DNA of 64,000 nt from Aneurinibacillus sp. Ricciae_BoGa-3 (GCF_028421645.1 NZ_CP116887.1:2916001-2980000); one strand, 5' to 3'. Shown: positions 29,554 to 38,575, numbered from the stretch's first letter. The notes: generated from the sequence alone by a model not told the origin. Made by a program: numbers and translations.

Positions 29554-29946
29554 ATGGAACAAATTATTGTTCAGCATCTAACGGAAACGATTTGTCCCCA
29601 TACCATAATTCTGTTTGGCTCAATGGCTAAAGGAAACCTACATAAAGAAAGCGATGTTGATATTGCCTTTCTATCCCACCAGGCGCCTACAGAGTATGAG
29701 ATCTTCATGGTTGCCCAGGCGTTGGCTGATAAACTGGGTACAGAAGTAGACTTAGTTGACTTAAACCGGGCCAGCACTGTGTTTCAGGCACAAATTATTG
29801 GAAAGGGAAAAATTCTGTTGGATCGGGAGCCCTCCCGAAGAATGACATTCTTTATGCGTGCATTGAAAGAATATGCGATGTTGAACGAAGAACGCAAACC
29901 CATTTTTGATCGCATGGTGGAAAGGGGTTCTCTCTATCGTGAATGA
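29554..29946 (+). CDS. mntA: MNT-domain nucleotidyltransferase antitoxin (type VII toxin-antitoxin)
   Basis: A 130-residue minimal nucleotidyltransferase. FGSMAKGNLHKESDVDIAF contains the motif GSx10DxD exactly, and a third acidic residue lies in TEVDLVDL. In HEPN/MNT systems this enzyme adds AMP groups to the HEPN toxin and so neutralises it. The gene overlaps the HEPN gene by 8 nt, the usual order for the group. ATG after AGAGGCG at 7 nt; strong extended -10 promoter upstream. The symbol follows the established mntA-hepT naming. Confidence 0.85.
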   Translation: MEQIIVQHLTETICPHTIILFGSMAKGNLHKESDVDIAFLSHQAPTEYEIFMVAQALADKLGTEVDLVDLNRASTVFQAQIIGKGKILLDREPSRRMTFFMRALKEYAMLNEERKPIFDRMVERGSLYRE

Positions 29947-30355
29947 CGTGATTGTTAACAAATTACAAACCATTAAAAGATGCCTGCAGCGAATTAAAGA
30001 TGAGTATGACAATACACCAACTAATTTGGAGAATTTCACTAAGCAAGATGCTATCATATTAAATATTCAGCGGGCATGTGAAGCATGCCTGGATTTGGCC
30101 ATGCATATTATTTCAGAAAAACAGTGGGGCATTCCTCAAACTAGCCGGGATGCATTTGAAATCCTTCATCATAATGGCGTCATTGAAAGTGAATTGGCGG
30201 TTAAATTAAAGGCAATGGTTGGATTTCGAAACATAGCAGTCCACGATTATCAATCTATCCATCTTCCCATACTCCAGGCGATTATTGAACAGCATTTAGA
30301 GGATTTTGTTGAATTTTCCGATGTTGTGTTTCGTTTTGCAAGCCAGAAGATGTGA
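29939..30355 (+). CDS. hepT: HEPN-domain RNase toxin (DUF86, HepT)
   Basis: A ~138-residue all-helical protein. RNIAVHDY carries the Rx4HxY motif of HepT: the Arg and His form the RNase site and the Tyr is the residue AMPylated by MntA in studied homologues. The upstream frame is open to a TTG at 29906, but GTG 29939 follows AAAGGGG at 11 nt and overlaps the mntA stop by 8 nt, so I use it. Expected to cleave tRNA or mRNA when not modified. Confidence 0.85.
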   Translation: MNDVIVNKLQTIKRCLQRIKDEYDNTPTNLENFTKQDAIILNIQRACEACLDLAMHIISEKQWGIPQTSRDAFEILHHNGVIESELAVKLKAMVGFRNIAVHDYQSIHLPILQAIIEQHLEDFVEFSDVVFRFASQKM

Positions 30356-30365
30356 CATAAGGACA

Positions 30366-30391
30366 CGGCCAGCCTGATGGAAGGCTGGCCG
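30366..30391. terminator. Strong stem-loop between convergent hepT and pepF
   Basis: Perfect 10-bp stem CGGCCAGCCT/AGGCTGGCCG with a 6-nt loop. U-tracts are poor on both strands, so it may act as a weak bidirectional terminator. Confidence 0.55.
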
Positions 30392-30416
30392 CGAACATTT
30401 ACATTACTGCTGCATT

Positions 30417-32333
30417 TCACTTTTCGGCTGAAAGCTTTTCAAATTCCGCAAGTGCAGACTTAAACTGTTTCATTGCGTTCTCGATAGGCTGCGGCGTCGA
30501 CATATCCACCCCGGCTGCTTTTAAAATAGTAAGTGGCGGCGCAGAACTGCCGGCTTCTAGAAATTTTGATTTGATTCTCTCGACCGCGTTCGCCCCCTGT
30601 TTATCGATCTGATCCGCAAGTGCGGCAGAAGCGGCAAAGCTGGTCGCGTATTGATAGACATAATAATCGTAATAGAGATGGGGAATCCGGGACCACTCCA
30701 TGGCAATCTGCGGGTCGGAAATAACCGAAGGCCCGTAATATTTTTTATTCAACGCCAGGTACATTTTTTTTAAGGTTTCGGCATTAAGCGATTCTCCAGC
30801 CAGCTCTTTCTCGTGAATCATTTTCTCAAACTCAGCGAACTGTGTCTGTCTAAACAAGGTATTGCGGAAGTTCTCAAGGTAACGGTTGAGAAAATACAAT
30901 TTTTCTTCTTTCGTTTTCGCTTTAGCATATTCACTCTTAAATAGTAAGTGCTCATTTAATGTTGAAGCAACCTCAGCTGTAAAAATCGGGTAGCCTGCGG
31001 TCAGGTAGGGCTGTTTCTTATTGGAATAATAAGACTGCATTGCATGGCCCAGTTCGTGTGCAATCGTGCTTACATCTCCGTCTGTACCCTGGTAGTTAAG
31101 CAACAAGTACGGATGCGTATCATAGGCGCCCGTCTGGTATGCGCCTGTCCGCTTATCATTCGTGGAATACACATCAATCCATCCATTATCGAACGCTTCT
31201 TTTAATACCTTCACATAATCATTGCCCATGACCTTCAACCCGGCAAGCACGCGGGCTTTCGCCTCTTCATACGGGATATACCTCTGTTTATTGGCGCCAA
31301 CCGGAACATACAGGTCATACATGTGCATGTCCTTCAAACCCAGTAATTTTTTCTTGTCTACCATATACCTGTGCAAAAGAGCAAGATTATCATCAACTGT
31401 CCGGATAAGGTTATCGTACACCGGAACAGGGATCTCGTTTGGATACAGGCTTGCTTCCAAAGCGGTCTTAAAATGGTGCACCCTCGCGTAATAATTGTCG
31501 GCCTTTACCTTTCCTGAAAGGAGCTGAGCGAATGTGTCCTGAAAGTTCCCAAGGGTGTTGTAATAAGCGGTAAATGCGGTTTTTCGCATCGCCTGGTTCC
31601 TATTTTCAATATAGGTAACATAATTAGCCCGCGAAAGCTGCACATCTTTCCCCTTTTCATCTTTAATTTTTGGCAGGGGAATATCTTTGGAAAGCATGCC
31701 ATATGCGTTATCCGGCAGATCAGCCAGTGGAGCAGACGCGGCAAGCAGCTGTTCCATTTCTTTTGATAAGGTATAAGGCTTTGTCCGCCTAACATCTTCG
31801 AGAAAACGTTTATACGGTGCCAGCTCCTTAGATTCGAGCAGCTTTGCCATCTTATCATCCGGGATGGCAACAATTTCCGGTGAAAACCACGCTGTCTTTT
31901 CCCCAATCAGGGTGCTCAGGCGGGATGCCTTATCGTACAAGTCCTGAAGTTGTGCATTTGAAATGTTGACGTCAAGCCCGGCATGGGCGTATAGGGCAAG
32001 CTTATCCCGCAGGCGCGAAAGGGCGGCCAGTTCGTCTATTCCCTTTTTCATGTCATTTGGTGAAGCCGCTAGCTTACCCTGATTAGCGGCAAATGCGCGA
32101 GCGAGCTTTTCTGCTTTCATCCTGTCTTGTTCCCAGGAAGCTTTGTCCTTATAAATCTGGTCGAGCCGCCATTTATACTGGGCTGGTATCTCCTGCCTGC
32201 TTTTATAGGCCGGCCGCTGTTCCGCGTGCGAACTTGCTGCAGCTGCTGCGGCATGGCCCAAACCCATTGGCTGAATCGTCAGTGAAGTGGCACAGAAAGC
32301 TGCCGCCAGCATTTTAATTGTCTTTCGGTTCAT
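30417..32333 (-). CDS. Oligoendopeptidase F-like M3 metallopeptidase with signal peptide
   Basis: A 638-residue zinc peptidase. The active-site motif is AHELGHAMQSYYSN and the downstream glutamate lies in ITAEVAS-like FTAEVASTLNEHLLF. The C-terminal region (RIPHLYYDYYVYQYATSFAA) is typical of PepF. The N-terminus MNRKTIKMLAAAFCATSLTI continues to LGHAAAAAASSHAEQ, a cleavable signal peptide, so this copy should be exported, unlike the usual cytoplasmic PepF. ATG start, AAAGGAG upstream. Probable role: degradation of extracellular peptides. Confidence 0.92.
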   Translation of the reverse strand: MNRKTIKMLAAAFCATSLTIQPMGLGHAAAAAASSHAEQRPAYKSRQEIPAQYKWRLDQIYKDKASWEQDRMKAEKLARAFAANQGKLAASPNDMKKGIDELAALSRLRDKLALYAHAGLDVNISNAQLQDLYDKASRLSTLIGEKTAWFSPEIVAIPDDKMAKLLESKELAPYKRFLEDVRRTKPYTLSKEMEQLLAASAPLADLPDNAYGMLSKDIPLPKIKDEKGKDVQLSRANYVTYIENRNQAMRKTAFTAYYNTLGNFQDTFAQLLSGKVKADNYYARVHHFKTALEASLYPNEIPVPVYDNLIRTVDDNLALLHRYMVDKKKLLGLKDMHMYDLYVPVGANKQRYIPYEEAKARVLAGLKVMGNDYVKVLKEAFDNGWIDVYSTNDKRTGAYQTGAYDTHPYLLLNYQGTDGDVSTIAHELGHAMQSYYSNKKQPYLTAGYPIFTAEVASTLNEHLLFKSEYAKAKTKEEKLYFLNRYLENFRNTLFRQTQFAEFEKMIHEKELAGESLNAETLKKMYLALNKKYYGPSVISDPQIAMEWSRIPHLYYDYYVYQYATSFAASAALADQIDKQGANAVERIKSKFLEAGSSAPPLTILKAAGVDMSTPQPIENAMKQFKSALAEFEKLSAEK

Positions 32334-32500
32334 GGCAATACTCCTTTAAGCATCCTAATTTTTCTTTAGTATTCCCAACCTTTTTTTCCAAATTAGATCT
32401 TTTTTTATCATTTTCTCATCCAGCTTTAAAGCCAGGTACATGAAGACCCGATAAGATAAAGAAAAGATTTCTTAACACCAGGAAAATGGGGAGAAGATAG

Positions 32501-33493
32501 ATGAAAAAGATAACGGTCCTTTTATTTACTTTGCTGCTTGCCAATCTGTTCGCAGGATGCAGTTCTTTTCAGGGGGCACAATCAAGTGAGGTGAAAAAAG
32601 CCAGCCGGACTGTCCCCTTATCGTACGTCAATGCAGGAGACAACCAGCCTATCCAGGATAGCACCGGAAACATGAATACATCGGTTCCCGGGGTGCCGGT
32701 GCTCATGTACCACCATCTGCTTGAAAATAGGGAAAACAAGAAGTTCCGCAATAACGCGGATGTGATCACGCCGGAAACTTTCGCTAAACAAATGCATTAT
32801 CTGTATGTTAACCACTACATGACCGTAACACTTCCTGATCTCGAAAAGTATGTGGACAAGAAAATGAGCCTGCCTGACCGCTCTGTCGTCCTCACCTTTG
32901 ACGATGGGTATTTATCAAACTTTAAATATGCTTACCCGGTACTAAAGAAATATCATATGAAGGCTACCATCTTCTGTATTACCGGGCAGATGAAAAATAA
33001 ACCGGAGACGTTTAATCCAGATAAGCTCAACTACATCAGCTGGCCGGAGCTTCCGAAATATGCGGATGTCTTTGCGTATGAGAGCCACGCTAACCATTTC
33101 CACAAAGAGATTGGCAAAAAATGCTATATGGTAGTAAAACCAGTATCCGAGGTTAAAAACGAGATCCACACGCTGCATATGCTGATGCATGGAGCTTACT
33201 TTGCTTATCCATACGGCCAATACAACCACAATCTGATTACTATTCTCCAAAACGAAGGATATCGCATGGCATTTACGACTAAAACCGGCCGGGTATACCC
33301 GGGCAGCAATAAATTTTTGTTAGACCGAAACGCTGTTTATCCATATACAACGTGGGCTCAATTTAAAACCCTCGTGGAAGACCCAAAAGCAGAAAATGGG
33401 ACAGCGCCTACGCATAATCGGCACACACATAAACACCTAAATCCATCTGACCAACAAGCAATTGAGCATAAACCAACACAGCAAAACTTGTAG
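32501..33493 (+). CDS. Polysaccharide deacetylase lipoprotein (CE4/NodB family)
   Basis: A 330-residue protein with lipoprotein signal FAGCSS (Cys20). The NodB domain follows: PVLMYHHLL, VVLTFDDGYLSNF with the metal-binding Asp pair, KATIFCITGQM, YESHANHFHK with the metal histidines, and FAYPYGQYN. It resembles PgaB/IcaB- or YadE-type enzymes that remove acetyl groups from N-acetylglucosamine polymers. The tail is His/Gln-rich and low complexity. Acts outside the membrane. ATG after GGGGAG. Confidence 0.9.
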   Translation: MKKITVLLFTLLLANLFAGCSSFQGAQSSEVKKASRTVPLSYVNAGDNQPIQDSTGNMNTSVPGVPVLMYHHLLENRENKKFRNNADVITPETFAKQMHYLYVNHYMTVTLPDLEKYVDKKMSLPDRSVVLTFDDGYLSNFKYAYPVLKKYHMKATIFCITGQMKNKPETFNPDKLNYISWPELPKYADVFAYESHANHFHKEIGKKCYMVVKPVSEVKNEIHTLHMLMHGAYFAYPYGQYNHNLITILQNEGYRMAFTTKTGRVYPGSNKFLLDRNAVYPYTTWAQFKTLVEDPKAENGTAPTHNRHTHKHLNPSDQQAIEHKPTQQNL

Positions 33494-33524
33494 GATGATT
33501 ATTCACTAACGTATAATGAGAACA

Positions 33525-33562
33525 AAAAGAGAAGCAGGGAATCTCCCTCCTTCTCTTTTCTT
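33525..33562 (+). terminator. Terminator of polysaccharide deacetylase gene
   Basis: Stem AAAAGAGAAG/CTTCTCTTTT (33525-33534, 33550-33559) extended by GGGA/TCCC inside, followed by CTTGTTTT. Confidence 0.85.
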
Positions 33563-33672
33563 GTTTTCCATTAACCGAATAACGCCGGAACAAATGCGGG
33601 GGACTTACGATGATCCTCCCCATGACCGCTCTTTCTGCCATCCGTATACTGCCCTCTCCTAATGGATAATGA

Positions 33673-34326
33673 TTACAACGGCCTGTCTTTTAACCGGGCG
33701 GCAAGCCGGTCTCTCCAACTGTCTGACAGAGCCTCAACAGACAGAATCCGCTCGATCCCTTGTGTGTTATCCTTTTCATGATGGGTGATTCGGTTCACAT
33801 AAGCTACCGAAACCCCTAACGGATCTCTTTTAAGCAGTGCAGGAACATCGGAATTCATAATTTTTCCTTCTTCGATAACCCGCAGGTAGTAGCCTGTTGA
33901 ACCGTGTTCTTCAATCCGGGCAGGCATATTTTGAGCATCCAGCCTAATATTAATCTTGTAACACGGCTGCCGCGGCTGGCTCACTTGTACGACAGCTTCC
34001 CCTATTTGATACAGGTCACCAATGCAGACAGCCTCCTCAGGCATTCCGGCAATGGTGAGGTTTTCGCCAAACGCCCCGGGTGCAAGTTTTAACTTGAGTT
34101 CCTCCTGCCAATAGGGATAATGTTCAAACGCGTGAACACAAGCCGCTTTATCAAGGCCGCCATGATTTTTTAAATCACCCTGCTTATCACCGAGAAATCC
34201 TGTGCGCGTTAATAATGCCCCTGTATCAACCCGCTCTTTGAAAATGGCTGTAGACACCTCTCGATCCGCATAACGTATTACCTTGGGCATCCCAATATTT
34301 ACTGAAATGATAGATGGTCGCACCAT
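33673..34326 (-). CDS. MOSC-domain protein (YiiM-like)
   Basis: A 217-residue protein. GAFGENLTIAG and SQPRQPCYKIN, with the conserved cysteine, mark a MOSC sulfur-carrier domain; a C-terminal 3-alpha segment follows. E. coli YiiM detoxifies N-hydroxylated base analogues with a molybdenum cofactor; the same function is inferred. ATG 34326 is preceded by AGAAGGA at about 5 nt, so the 23 extra residues of the open frame to 34395 are left out. Confidence 0.87.
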   Translation of the reverse strand: MVRPSIISVNIGMPKVIRYADREVSTAIFKERVDTGALLTRTGFLGDKQGDLKNHGGLDKAACVHAFEHYPYWQEELKLKLAPGAFGENLTIAGMPEEAVCIGDLYQIGEAVVQVSQPRQPCYKINIRLDAQNMPARIEEHGSTGYYLRVIEEGKIMNSDVPALLKRDPLGVSVAYVNRITHHEKDNTQGIERILSVEALSDSWRDRLAARLKDRPL

Positions 34327-34551
34327 ACATCCTTCTTCCCCAATCGTTTTCGCCTGTCTCCTCTTTCTCTCCTTTATTTTCCTCTTTTCTCCCATTTCGT
34401 CAATACTTTGCTCTTTGCTGTTTGGCAGCCACAGGAGAGGAAAATAGGTTTGAAACGAATGGGCTGCGCCGAATGATCTCCATAATAATCGAAAAACAAT
34501 AGTAGTTTCTAGATCTTTCCTATAAAATTGTGTATAGAAAGGGGTGCATTT

Positions 34552-35019
34552 ATGGATCTGTTTGGAGGCGTTTCTATCTGGCTCATGTGGTTTATTATGG
34601 CCGCCGCCCTTTTTGTAGCGGAATTTACCCTATCCGGGTTTGTCGCTGTATTTATCGCGTTTGGTGCCAGTGCCGCTGGAATGGGCGCTCTCGCAGGTTT
34701 GAGCCTCCCCTACCAGGCAGGGTTCATGGCGGTGGTTTCTGTTTTAGGCATTATTTTTGGCAGGCAGTTTCTTATTTCTAGCTTCGATGTTAATCGCGAC
34801 ATTCTACGCACGAATGTGGATGCCATGGTTGGACGCGAAGCCATTGTTACCGAGGAGATCATTGGCAGCCAGACTGGAGCTATTCACTGTAGGGGGGAGC
34901 GTTGGACAGCGGCCAGTGTCAATGCAATAACGCTTCATAAAGGAGAGCCGGTAATTATCAGAGAGATACGGGGCGTTACGGCTTATGTAGAACGGAAGCG
35001 TATTTCACTTCAAAAATAA
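34552..35019 (+). CDS. NfeD-family membrane protein (short form)
   Basis: A 155-residue protein with two or three N-terminal transmembrane segments (WLMWFIMAAALFVAEFTLSG, then FVAVFIAFGASAAGMGAL) and a C-terminal OB-fold domain (IVTEEIIGSQTGAIHCRGERW). NfeD proteins partner SPFH proteins in membrane microdomains, and the SPFH gene starts 11 nt downstream. ATG 34552 follows AAAGGGGTG. Confidence 0.92.
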   Translation: MDLFGGVSIWLMWFIMAAALFVAEFTLSGFVAVFIAFGASAAGMGALAGLSLPYQAGFMAVVSVLGIIFGRQFLISSFDVNRDILRTNVDAMVGREAIVTEEIIGSQTGAIHCRGERWTAASVNAITLHKGEPVIIREIRGVTAYVERKRISLQK

Positions 35020-35030
35020 GGGGGATTTAT

Positions 35031-35936
35031 ATGATAGGAACAGCGGTTTTCGTTATCATTCTTCTACTTATTATCGGGATTGGTGTCTCATCGGTGAAGG
35101 TTGTTCGTCAATCCGAAACAAGAATCGTAGAGCGTCTCGGAAAATTTAACCGGCAGCTCGGATCCGGGCTTTATGTGATCGTTCCCATTCTTGACAGAGT
35201 GGTGGCCAACTGGGACATGCGCACCCAGATCATTAACTCGAATCCCCAACCGGTCATCACAAAAGATAATGTGACGATGCATATCGATACGCTTATTTAT
35301 TACCGTGTAACCGATGCAAGAGCGGCAACGTATGAGATAAACGGATTGCAAAATGCTATCGCAAATCTGGCTGTCACAGCTCTGCGTAACGAAATCGGCA
35401 ACCTGTACCTGGATGAAACGCTGAATTCACGAGATGCAATCAATGCAGCACTCCAAACAAAAATGGACGAAGCTACGAATAACTGGGGCGTTAAGGTTGA
35501 ACGCGTTGAGTTAAAGGAAATCATAACGCCGCAGGACATTCGCGACGCTATGGAAAAACAGATGCGTGCAGAACGAAATAAACGGTCGCAAATTTTAGAA
35601 GCTGAAGGGGAACGAGCGGCCGCTATTGAACGTGCGGAAGGAAAGAAACGGGCCCAGATTTTAGAGGCGGAAGCTTCAAGTGAAGCCCAGATTCGCCAGG
35701 CGGAGGGTGAGGCCAAAGCCATTGAGCTGGTAGCAGCCGCCAGAAGAAAACAAATTCATGAAGTGTATACGGCTCTTAAGGATGTAGAGGCAAACGATAA
35801 AGTAATTGCACTGCGCTATGTGGAAGCACTTGAAAAGCTGGCAGCGAGCGACAACAAAGTATTTGTTCCATACGAAGCGGCTGGTTTGATGGGCAGCGCC
35901 GGCGCCTTGCAAAATCTAATCCAGGCAGAGAAATAA
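35031..35936 (+). CDS. SPFH/stomatin-family protein (QmcA-like)
   Basis: A 301-residue membrane-anchored protein: one N-terminal helix, the Band 7 domain (VKVVRQSETRIVERLGKF on), then a coiled-coil with Glu/Ala repeats (AEGERAAAIERAEGKKRAQI). It is the usual operon partner of NfeD and is expected to form oligomers that organise the membrane and assist proteases. The stop is followed 1 nt later by a 34-bp palindrome of the dispersed element family. Confidence 0.93.
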   Translation: MIGTAVFVIILLLIIGIGVSSVKVVRQSETRIVERLGKFNRQLGSGLYVIVPILDRVVANWDMRTQIINSNPQPVITKDNVTMHIDTLIYYRVTDARAATYEINGLQNAIANLAVTALRNEIGNLYLDETLNSRDAINAALQTKMDEATNNWGVKVERVELKEIITPQDIRDAMEKQMRAERNKRSQILEAEGERAAAIERAEGKKRAQILEAEASSEAQIRQAEGEAKAIELVAAARRKQIHEVYTALKDVEANDKVIALRYVEALEKLAASDNKVFVPYEAAGLMGSAGALQNLIQAEK

Positions 35937-35937
35937 A

Positions 35938-35971
35938 ACAAAACATCGCGGGCATGCCCGCGATGTTTTGT
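35938..35971. terminator. Perfect 34-bp palindrome, bidirectional terminator; minimal copy of dispersed element
   Basis: Two 17-bp halves, ACAAAACATCGCGGGCA and its exact complement, with no spacer. It lies between convergent genes and ends in U-rich sequence on both sides. The half-site equals the head block of the repeats at 29339, 38972 and 46221. Confidence 0.8.
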
Positions 35972-35996
35972 GTTTGGATGGTCATAACTCAAGTAT

Positions 35997-36425
35997 TTAT
36001 TGCGGAAGCAGAGCTTCACATGTTCCTTTAACTTTAACCTCGCCTTTTTGGTCTATAGCCTGCAGCTTTATTTTTACAAGCCTGCCATCTTCCGTTTGCT
36101 CAATAGCCGTAATCTGTCCGCGCACCTCGATTTCATCACCCGGGCGCGTCATGGCCGAAAAGCGAACGGAAAACTTCTTGATGGCGCTGCGCGGTACCCA
36201 TGTTGTAAGAGCTTCTCCCGCAAAACCCATAATAAGCATGCCGTGGGCGATAACGCCTCCTAATCCAGCCTCTTGTGCTAAATGTTCAACCGTATGTATC
36301 GGATTAAAATCACCGGAAGCGCCGGCAAATTTGACGAGCTGTATGTGGGTTACAGGCGGTTTACGGAGAGCAGGAAGTTCCTCTCCCTCCTGAAAACTTG
36401 CATTTGTTAATAAATATGGCTCCAT
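35997..36425 (-). CDS. MaoC-family dehydratase, catalytic subunit (HadB-like)
   Basis: A 142-residue hot-dog-fold protein. The hydratase-2 motif is complete: FAGASGDFNPIHTVEHLAQ with the catalytic Asp and His, then GVIAHGMLIMGFAG. With the gene 13 nt upstream it forms a pair like HadAB, in which one subunit carries the catalytic residues. Such dimers dehydrate (R)-3-hydroxyacyl thioesters in fatty-acid or related pathways. ATG after GGGAGG. Confidence 0.9.
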   Translation of the reverse strand: MEPYLLTNASFQEGEELPALRKPPVTHIQLVKFAGASGDFNPIHTVEHLAQEAGLGGVIAHGMLIMGFAGEALTTWVPRSAIKKFSVRFSAMTRPGDEIEVRGQITAIEQTEDGRLVKIKLQAIDQKGEVKVKGTCEALLPQ

Positions 36426-36438
36426 ATTACTTCCTCCC

Positions 36439-36882
36439 CTACGGCATTTTCACGAGCACCATTTTGGCTTTCAAAGCCGTTGTGCCGTGCTGGTTCTTGT
36501 ATGTGGTTTCTAATGTGTAGAGGGCCATGCCGTTTCGTTTGGTTTTTACATCGGTGACAATCGTTTCTGCCGTTAAAGAGTCTCCTGGAAAAAGCGGTTC
36601 GAAATATTCGTATTCTTGCTCGCCGTGCAGCAGCTTAGCCGGGTCAATGTCCAGTTCTTTCATCAGTTGTTCAAAACTAGGGCCTGCCCACATATCAATC
36701 GTTTCTACAAAGGTGGGCGGCACCGTAACATCTTTTAGCCCCTCTGCTTTGGCCGCCTCAACATCCGTGTAAATTGGATTCTCGTCACCAATCGCCTGTA
36801 CAAGCTCGCGGATTTTACCCCGTTCAATCTCCCCAGTGTACGGAGTGAAACGATAGCCTATTTTCTCTTCAGGACTTGCCAT
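36439..36882 (-). CDS. MaoC N-terminal-type dehydratase partner (HadA-like)
   Basis: A 147-residue hot-dog protein of the FAS1-dehydratase type: GEIERGKIRELVQAIGDENP near the N-terminus, VPPTFVETI, and LHGEQEYEYFEPLFPGD. The Asp/His hydratase motif is not present, consistent with a substrate-binding partner. First gene of the pair. Confidence 0.88.
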   Translation of the reverse strand: MASPEEKIGYRFTPYTGEIERGKIRELVQAIGDENPIYTDVEAAKAEGLKDVTVPPTFVETIDMWAGPSFEQLMKELDIDPAKLLHGEQEYEYFEPLFPGDSLTAETIVTDVKTKRNGMALYTLETTYKNQHGTTALKAKMVLVKMP

Positions 36883-36924
36883 GCAAATTTGTCCCCTTTC
36901 TCATCATACTTCCTACCGAAAAGA

Positions 36925-36944
36925 GACCGGAAACGAATCCGGTC
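36925..36944 (-). terminator. Probable terminator of nadE
   Basis: Stem GACCGGA/TCCGGTC with a 6-nt loop, followed on the minus strand by TCTTTTC. It lies about 150 nt downstream of nadE. Confidence 0.6.
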
Positions 36945-37097
36945 CCCATTACTACTCTAATTGGTTACACAAGACAACTGTCAATATTAAAAGTACGCTT
37001 CTTACTGTTAAAAATCCTTCTTTTTTCGTAGATGAAAGCGCAGGACGCGTTGTTCCGTAAGCTCATCTGCAAAACGTTCCGTCCTGTGGCTGTCCGC

Positions 37098-37922
37098 CTA
37101 TTTCCACCATTGATCAAACGGATCGGCCGGTAGATGGCGCTTATGTTTGGTAATCTCGTAACGCTGCTCTATTTTTTGCGCCACTTCTTCTTTTACCTCT
37201 TTGCCTTCCAGGTAATCGTCCAGCTCATCATAGCTAAAACCAAGCGCAACTTCATCAGGCACCAGCGGTTTATCATCCTCCAGATCAGCAGTTGGGATTT
37301 TCGTATACAGATGTTCAGGCGCGTTTAATTCCCTCAGCAGCGCTTTTCCCTGACGCTTCGTTAAACCTGTAAGCGGTGTAAGGTCAGCGCCGCCATCGCC
37401 ATACTTCGTAAAGAAGCCGGTAGCGGCTTCAGCTGCATGGTCGGTTCCAATGACAAGCAGTTTAAAGTAAGCCCCAATATCATACTGTGCTTTCATCCGT
37501 TCGCGTGCCTTTTCATTTCCTTTGAGAAAATCAGTCAACGTTTCACCCGTTGCCTCTTTAAACGTGGCAGCCGAAGCATCGACAGCGGCCTTAATGTTAA
37601 CCGTAAATTCCTTATCGGCCTGAATAAAAGCCATCGCCTTCTGGGCATCCTCTTCGTCCTTCTGCACACCATAGGGAAGGCGTACGGCGATAAACGTATA
37701 CTCTTCTCCCGTTTCGTCCCGAAGCTCTTCCACTGCAAGCTGTGCCAATCTTCCAGAAAGCGTCGAGTCTTGTCCGCCGGAAATGCCCAGGACAAATCCT
37801 TTAGCTTTAGCGGATACAACGTATTGCTTTAAGAAGTCAATTCTTCTGCGTATTTCTTCCTTCGGGTTAATCTCAGGCTGGACATGCAGCTCTTCTATAA
37901 TTTGTTTCTGCAATTTACGCAT
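37098..37922 (-). CDS. nadE: NAD synthetase, ammonia-dependent
   Basis: A 274-residue N-type ATP pyrophosphatase that amidates deamido-NAD in the last step of NAD synthesis. The P-loop is [16 protein letters not shown] near residue 43; [20 protein letters not shown] and [10 protein letters not shown] are the substrate-binding segments. The length equals the short, glutaminase-free form of Bacillus and E. coli. ATG 37922 comes 3 nt after the stop of a small upstream frame, and its ribosome binding site AGAGGAG lies inside that frame. Confidence 0.96.
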   Translation of the reverse strand: MRKLQKQIIEELHVQPEINPKEEIRRRIDFLKQYVVSAKAKGFVLGISGGQDSTLSGRLAQLAVEELRDETGEEYTFIAVRLPYGVQKDEEDAQKAMAFIQADKEFTVNIKAAVDASAATFKEATGETLTDFLKGNEKARERMKAQYDIGAYFKLLVIGTDHAAEAATGFFTKYGDGGADLTPLTGLTKRQGKALLRELNAPEHLYTKIPTADLEDDKPLVPDEVALGFSYDELDDYLEGKEVKEEVAQKIEQRYEITKHKRHLPADPFDQWWK

Positions 37923-37925
37923 CGT

Positions 37926-38093
37926 TTACCAGCTCCTCTTTTTCTCGTTCTTTGCTTTATAGTAGCGTACATTTTCCATGGAAGCAAATGTAACATCGAA
38001 TAAGTATTCCCCATAGGTTTTCGCTCTGTTTTGCCTTTCATACCCCCATTTCTTACCCGAATGCGCAGGCGGAGCAAACCAGAAAACATTCAC
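37926..38093 (-). CDS. Small protein (55 aa) directly upstream of nadE
   Basis: Minus-strand frame starting at GTG 38093, with GGGGA at 6 nt; it could also start at GTG 38120. It reads VNVFWFAPPAHSGKKWGYER and on to TYGEYLFDVTFASMENVRYY, with a basic end KAKNEKKRSW. The mix of aromatic and charged residues is protein-like. The stop is 3 nt before the nadE ATG, which suggests coupling. Family not recognised. Confidence 0.5.
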   Translation of the reverse strand: MNVFWFAPPAHSGKKWGYERQNRAKTYGEYLFDVTFASMENVRYYKAKNEKKRSW

Positions 38094-38215
38094 TTGCCAT
38101 CCCCGGTTTATTCCCCTCACCTTTGTGGGATAAATAAAAGAATCGCATAAACTTTCCACCATACTACTTATCTTCCACAGGGAAGGCACACTGAAATGGA
38201 CAATGGGGTGAAAAA

Positions 38216-38557
38216 ATGGAGCATCCAAAAGAACAAGCGCACCATGTACAAGAAGCGCTTAACAACTGGGTTGGAAGTGAAATTACGATTTATAAGGAAG
38301 AGGACGGTGATATTGACCGTACAGCCGTGCTTTTACAGGACACGGAGATTGAAAGGATCAATCCGATCGACGATTACATCCTCCCTTTTAGCCTGCGATT
38401 AAAAGGGCCGGGAATTGTTATCGCCGATGAGGAACAAAGCCGGCTTCCCTACCAGACATACGAGATACCTTTCGAGCATATTATGGAAAGACACGTACAG
38501 GAAAACGAAATTTCTTTTAAAACGAACCGTGCCGTGTACACGATAACAAAACAGTAA
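38216..38557 (+). CDS. Hypothetical protein, 113 aa
   Basis: Not recognised. A soluble, acidic protein with alternating strands: EITIYKEEDGDIDRTAVLLQ, then PFSLRLKGPGIVIAD and the end NRAVYTITKQ. ATG follows GGGGTG. It has its own terminator and is divergent from the nadE unit. Confidence 0.7.
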   Translation: MEHPKEQAHHVQEALNNWVGSEITIYKEEDGDIDRTAVLLQDTEIERINPIDDYILPFSLRLKGPGIVIADEEQSRLPYQTYEIPFEHIMERHVQENEISFKTNRAVYTITKQ

Positions 38558-38575
38558 GTTCTTGTAAGGTTGTAA

